6,658 nt of DNA from Brevundimonas sp. (GTDB lineage Bacteria > Pseudomonadota > Alphaproteobacteria > Caulobacterales > Caulobacteraceae), in the NCBI GenBank assembly GCA_020253595.1, contig JADCBH010000084.1, forward strand, positions 1 to 6,658, read 5' to 3'. The position numbers and the translations under genes are program-made. Shown piece after piece: positions 5,913-6,658 of this stretch. The first letter of the stretch is position 1. Each line of letters opens with the position of its first letter. The notes under the pieces are model-generated. The model ran no database searches, was not told the origin of the DNA, and saw only the letters and a list, made by a program, of their open reading frames with translations.

Positions 5913-6422
5913 TCAGCCCGGCGCGCCCATGTAGTCGCGCTTGCCGAGTGGAACGCCGGCCTGACGCAGCAGCCCATAGGCCGTCGTCAGGTGGAAGTAG
6001 AAGTTCGGCAGGGCGAAGCCGGTGAGGTAGAGGCGACCTTCGAAGGTCATCTGACCGCCGGGAAAGGTCAGGATCACCTCACGAGCCTCCTGCCCGTCGA
6101 TGGCCTCGCGCGGGACCGAGGCGATGTAGGCGAGCGTGTCGGCGATCCGCCCCTTCAGATCGGCGATGGTCACCTCGCTGTCGTCGTGGACGGGCGCGGC
6201 GACGTCCGAGAGGCGGGCGATGCAAAGCTTGGGACTGTCGCAGGCGATCTGCACCTGTTTGCGCAGCGGATGCATGTCGGGGGCGAGGCGGTTGTCCAGC
6301 CAGGCCTCGGCGTCCTGGCCGGTGGCGGCGGCATGGGCGACGGCCTTGTCCAGAACCCCGTCGAGGGCGCGAAGGCCGCGGGTGAAGGCGGGCACGCTGA
6401 GATCGTAGAGTTCGGTGGCCAT
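5913..6422 (-). CDS. DUF1993 domain-containing protein
   Basis: Cytosolic protein of the DUF1993 family, 169 residues, filling the whole family length. The function is unknown. The helical architecture resembles DinB-like four-helix bundles, but that is family-level inference. Typical stretches are YDLSVPAFTRGLRALDGVLDKA (in part; residues 6-27), a LAPDMHPL motif (46-53) followed by KQVQIA, the segment AREVILTFPGGQMTFEGRLY (113-132) and the highly conserved end LTGFALPNFYFHLTTAYGLL (133-152) then GVPLGKRDYMG (156-166). Conserved histidines H51 and H144 are candidates for metal binding, though nothing here proves it. GGGAGA (6428-6433 on the opposite strand) lies five bases before the ATG and fixes the start. 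There is no signal peptide. It is convergent with the lipoprotein gene and lies 55 bases downstream of the dehydrogenase gene on the same strand, so those two may be co-transcribed. Confidence 0.9.
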   Translation of the reverse strand: MATELYDLSVPAFTRGLRALDGVLDKAVAHAAATGQDAEAWLDNRLAPDMHPLRKQVQIACDSPKLCIARLSDVAAPVHDDSEVTIADLKGRIADTLAYIASVPREAIDGQEAREVILTFPGGQMTFEGRLYLTGFALPNFYFHLTTAYGLLRQAGVPLGKRDYMGAPG

Positions 6423-6477
6423 TTGCGTCTCCCTTTGGCGTCACCTTAGCGGGGCGGGGCCACGATGGAAGCCGTCG

Positions 6478-6658
6478 TCAGAAGGTCACGACCAGTCGTA
6501 CGACCTCGCCCGCGTGTAGACGATCAAAGCCCGCATTGATGTCTTCCAATGGGATCGTGCCGCTCATCAGCCGGTCGACCGGCAAGCGGCCCTGGCGGTA
6601 GAGCGCCACGTATCGGGGAATGTGGCGGCTTGGCACGCAGGTCCCGATGTAGGAGCCC
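6478..6658 (-). CDS. Zinc-type alcohol dehydrogenase, C-terminal fragment (gene runs off the right edge)
   Basis: Reading leftward from the right edge gives 59 codons ending in TGA (complement of 6478-6480). The fragment starts GSYIGTCVPSRHIPRYVALY and continues with QGRLPVDRLMSGTIPLEDIN, AGFDRLHAGEVVRLVVTF. This is the last strand and helices of a medium-chain zinc-dependent alcohol dehydrogenase. GSYxGxCxPxRDIPR, the GRLPVDRL helix and the IxLEDINxGFDxLxxGxxxR ending are characteristic of class III/alcohol-dehydrogenase-like members. The catalytic zinc site and Rossmann nucleotide-binding core lie outside the window, so substrate and cofactor cannot be assigned. The common D in the RDIPR motif is H here (SRHIPR). 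The gene ends 55 bases before the DUF1993 start on the same strand, compatible with an operon, with no terminator-like stem seen between them. Confidence 0.85.
   Translation of the reverse strand, partial: GSYIGTCVPSRHIPRYVALYRQGRLPVDRLMSGTIPLEDINAGFDRLHAGEVVRLVVTF

Noticed and set aside
5234..5977. A 247-codon minus-strand frame covering the lipoprotein gene
   Set aside because: Tested as a rival to the lipoprotein gene. It is Arg/Gly-rich, lacks a family motif and overlaps the end of the DUF1993 gene. The plus-strand frame has a proper signal sequence and a balanced core.
5910..6449. A 179-codon plus-strand frame opposite the DUF1993 gene
   Set aside because: It mirrors the DUF1993 gene, which has conserved motifs and a well-placed ribosome binding site.
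1..6658. Defence system, prophage, transposon or CRISPR signals
   Set aside because: No repeat-spacer pattern, transposase, integrase, nuclease or terminal inverted repeats were seen. The genes are typical chromosomal metabolic and envelope genes with uniform base composition.

Overview
The window comes from a high-GC alphaproteobacterium. Caulobacterales, perhaps Brevundimonas-like, is my best guess. The guess rests on codon use strongly biased to G/C at third positions, compact spacing, and the style of the PhoX, nucleoside hydrolase and DUF1993 proteins. No marker gene here fixes the taxon. I found no RNA gene, CRISPR array, insertion sequence, integrase or attachment site.

Layout, left to right. 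Bases 1-622 (+) hold an Asp/Glu racemase-family gene cut by the left edge. Bases 623-757 are a promoter-type gap with an interrupted dyad and a strong ribosome binding site. Bases 758-3223 (+) encode a large exported PhoX-type phosphatase with a twin-arginine signal, a lipobox and an added PKD-like domain. An intrinsic terminator follows at 3248-3283. Bases 3317-4255 and 4252-5127 (+) are a nucleoside hydrolase and a ribokinase whose stop and start overlap as ATGA. Bases 5180-5848 (+) encode an unrecognised secreted, probably lipid-anchored protein with a Pro/Ala/Glu-rich tail. Bases 5913-6422 (-) encode a DUF1993 protein. Bases 6478-6658 (-) are the last 59 codons of a zinc-type alcohol dehydrogenase that runs off the right edge.

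How the genes fit together. PhoX enzymes release phosphate from phosphomonoesters, including nucleotides, outside the cytoplasm. Nucleoside hydrolase splits nucleosides into base and ribose, and ribokinase makes ribose 5-phosphate. Genes 2 to 4 could therefore form a nucleotide-to-ribose-5-phosphate salvage route. Only the hydrolase-kinase pair is clearly one transcription and translation unit. A terminator separates it from phoX, and no nucleoside transporter is present. The racemase, lipoprotein, DUF1993 and dehydrogenase genes show no evident link to this route.

The window looks mostly like ordinary chromosome. I do not see a new defence or mobile system. The points most worth a second look are the domain architecture and anchoring of the PhoX protein, the odd start of the nucleoside hydrolase, and the unassigned lipoprotein.
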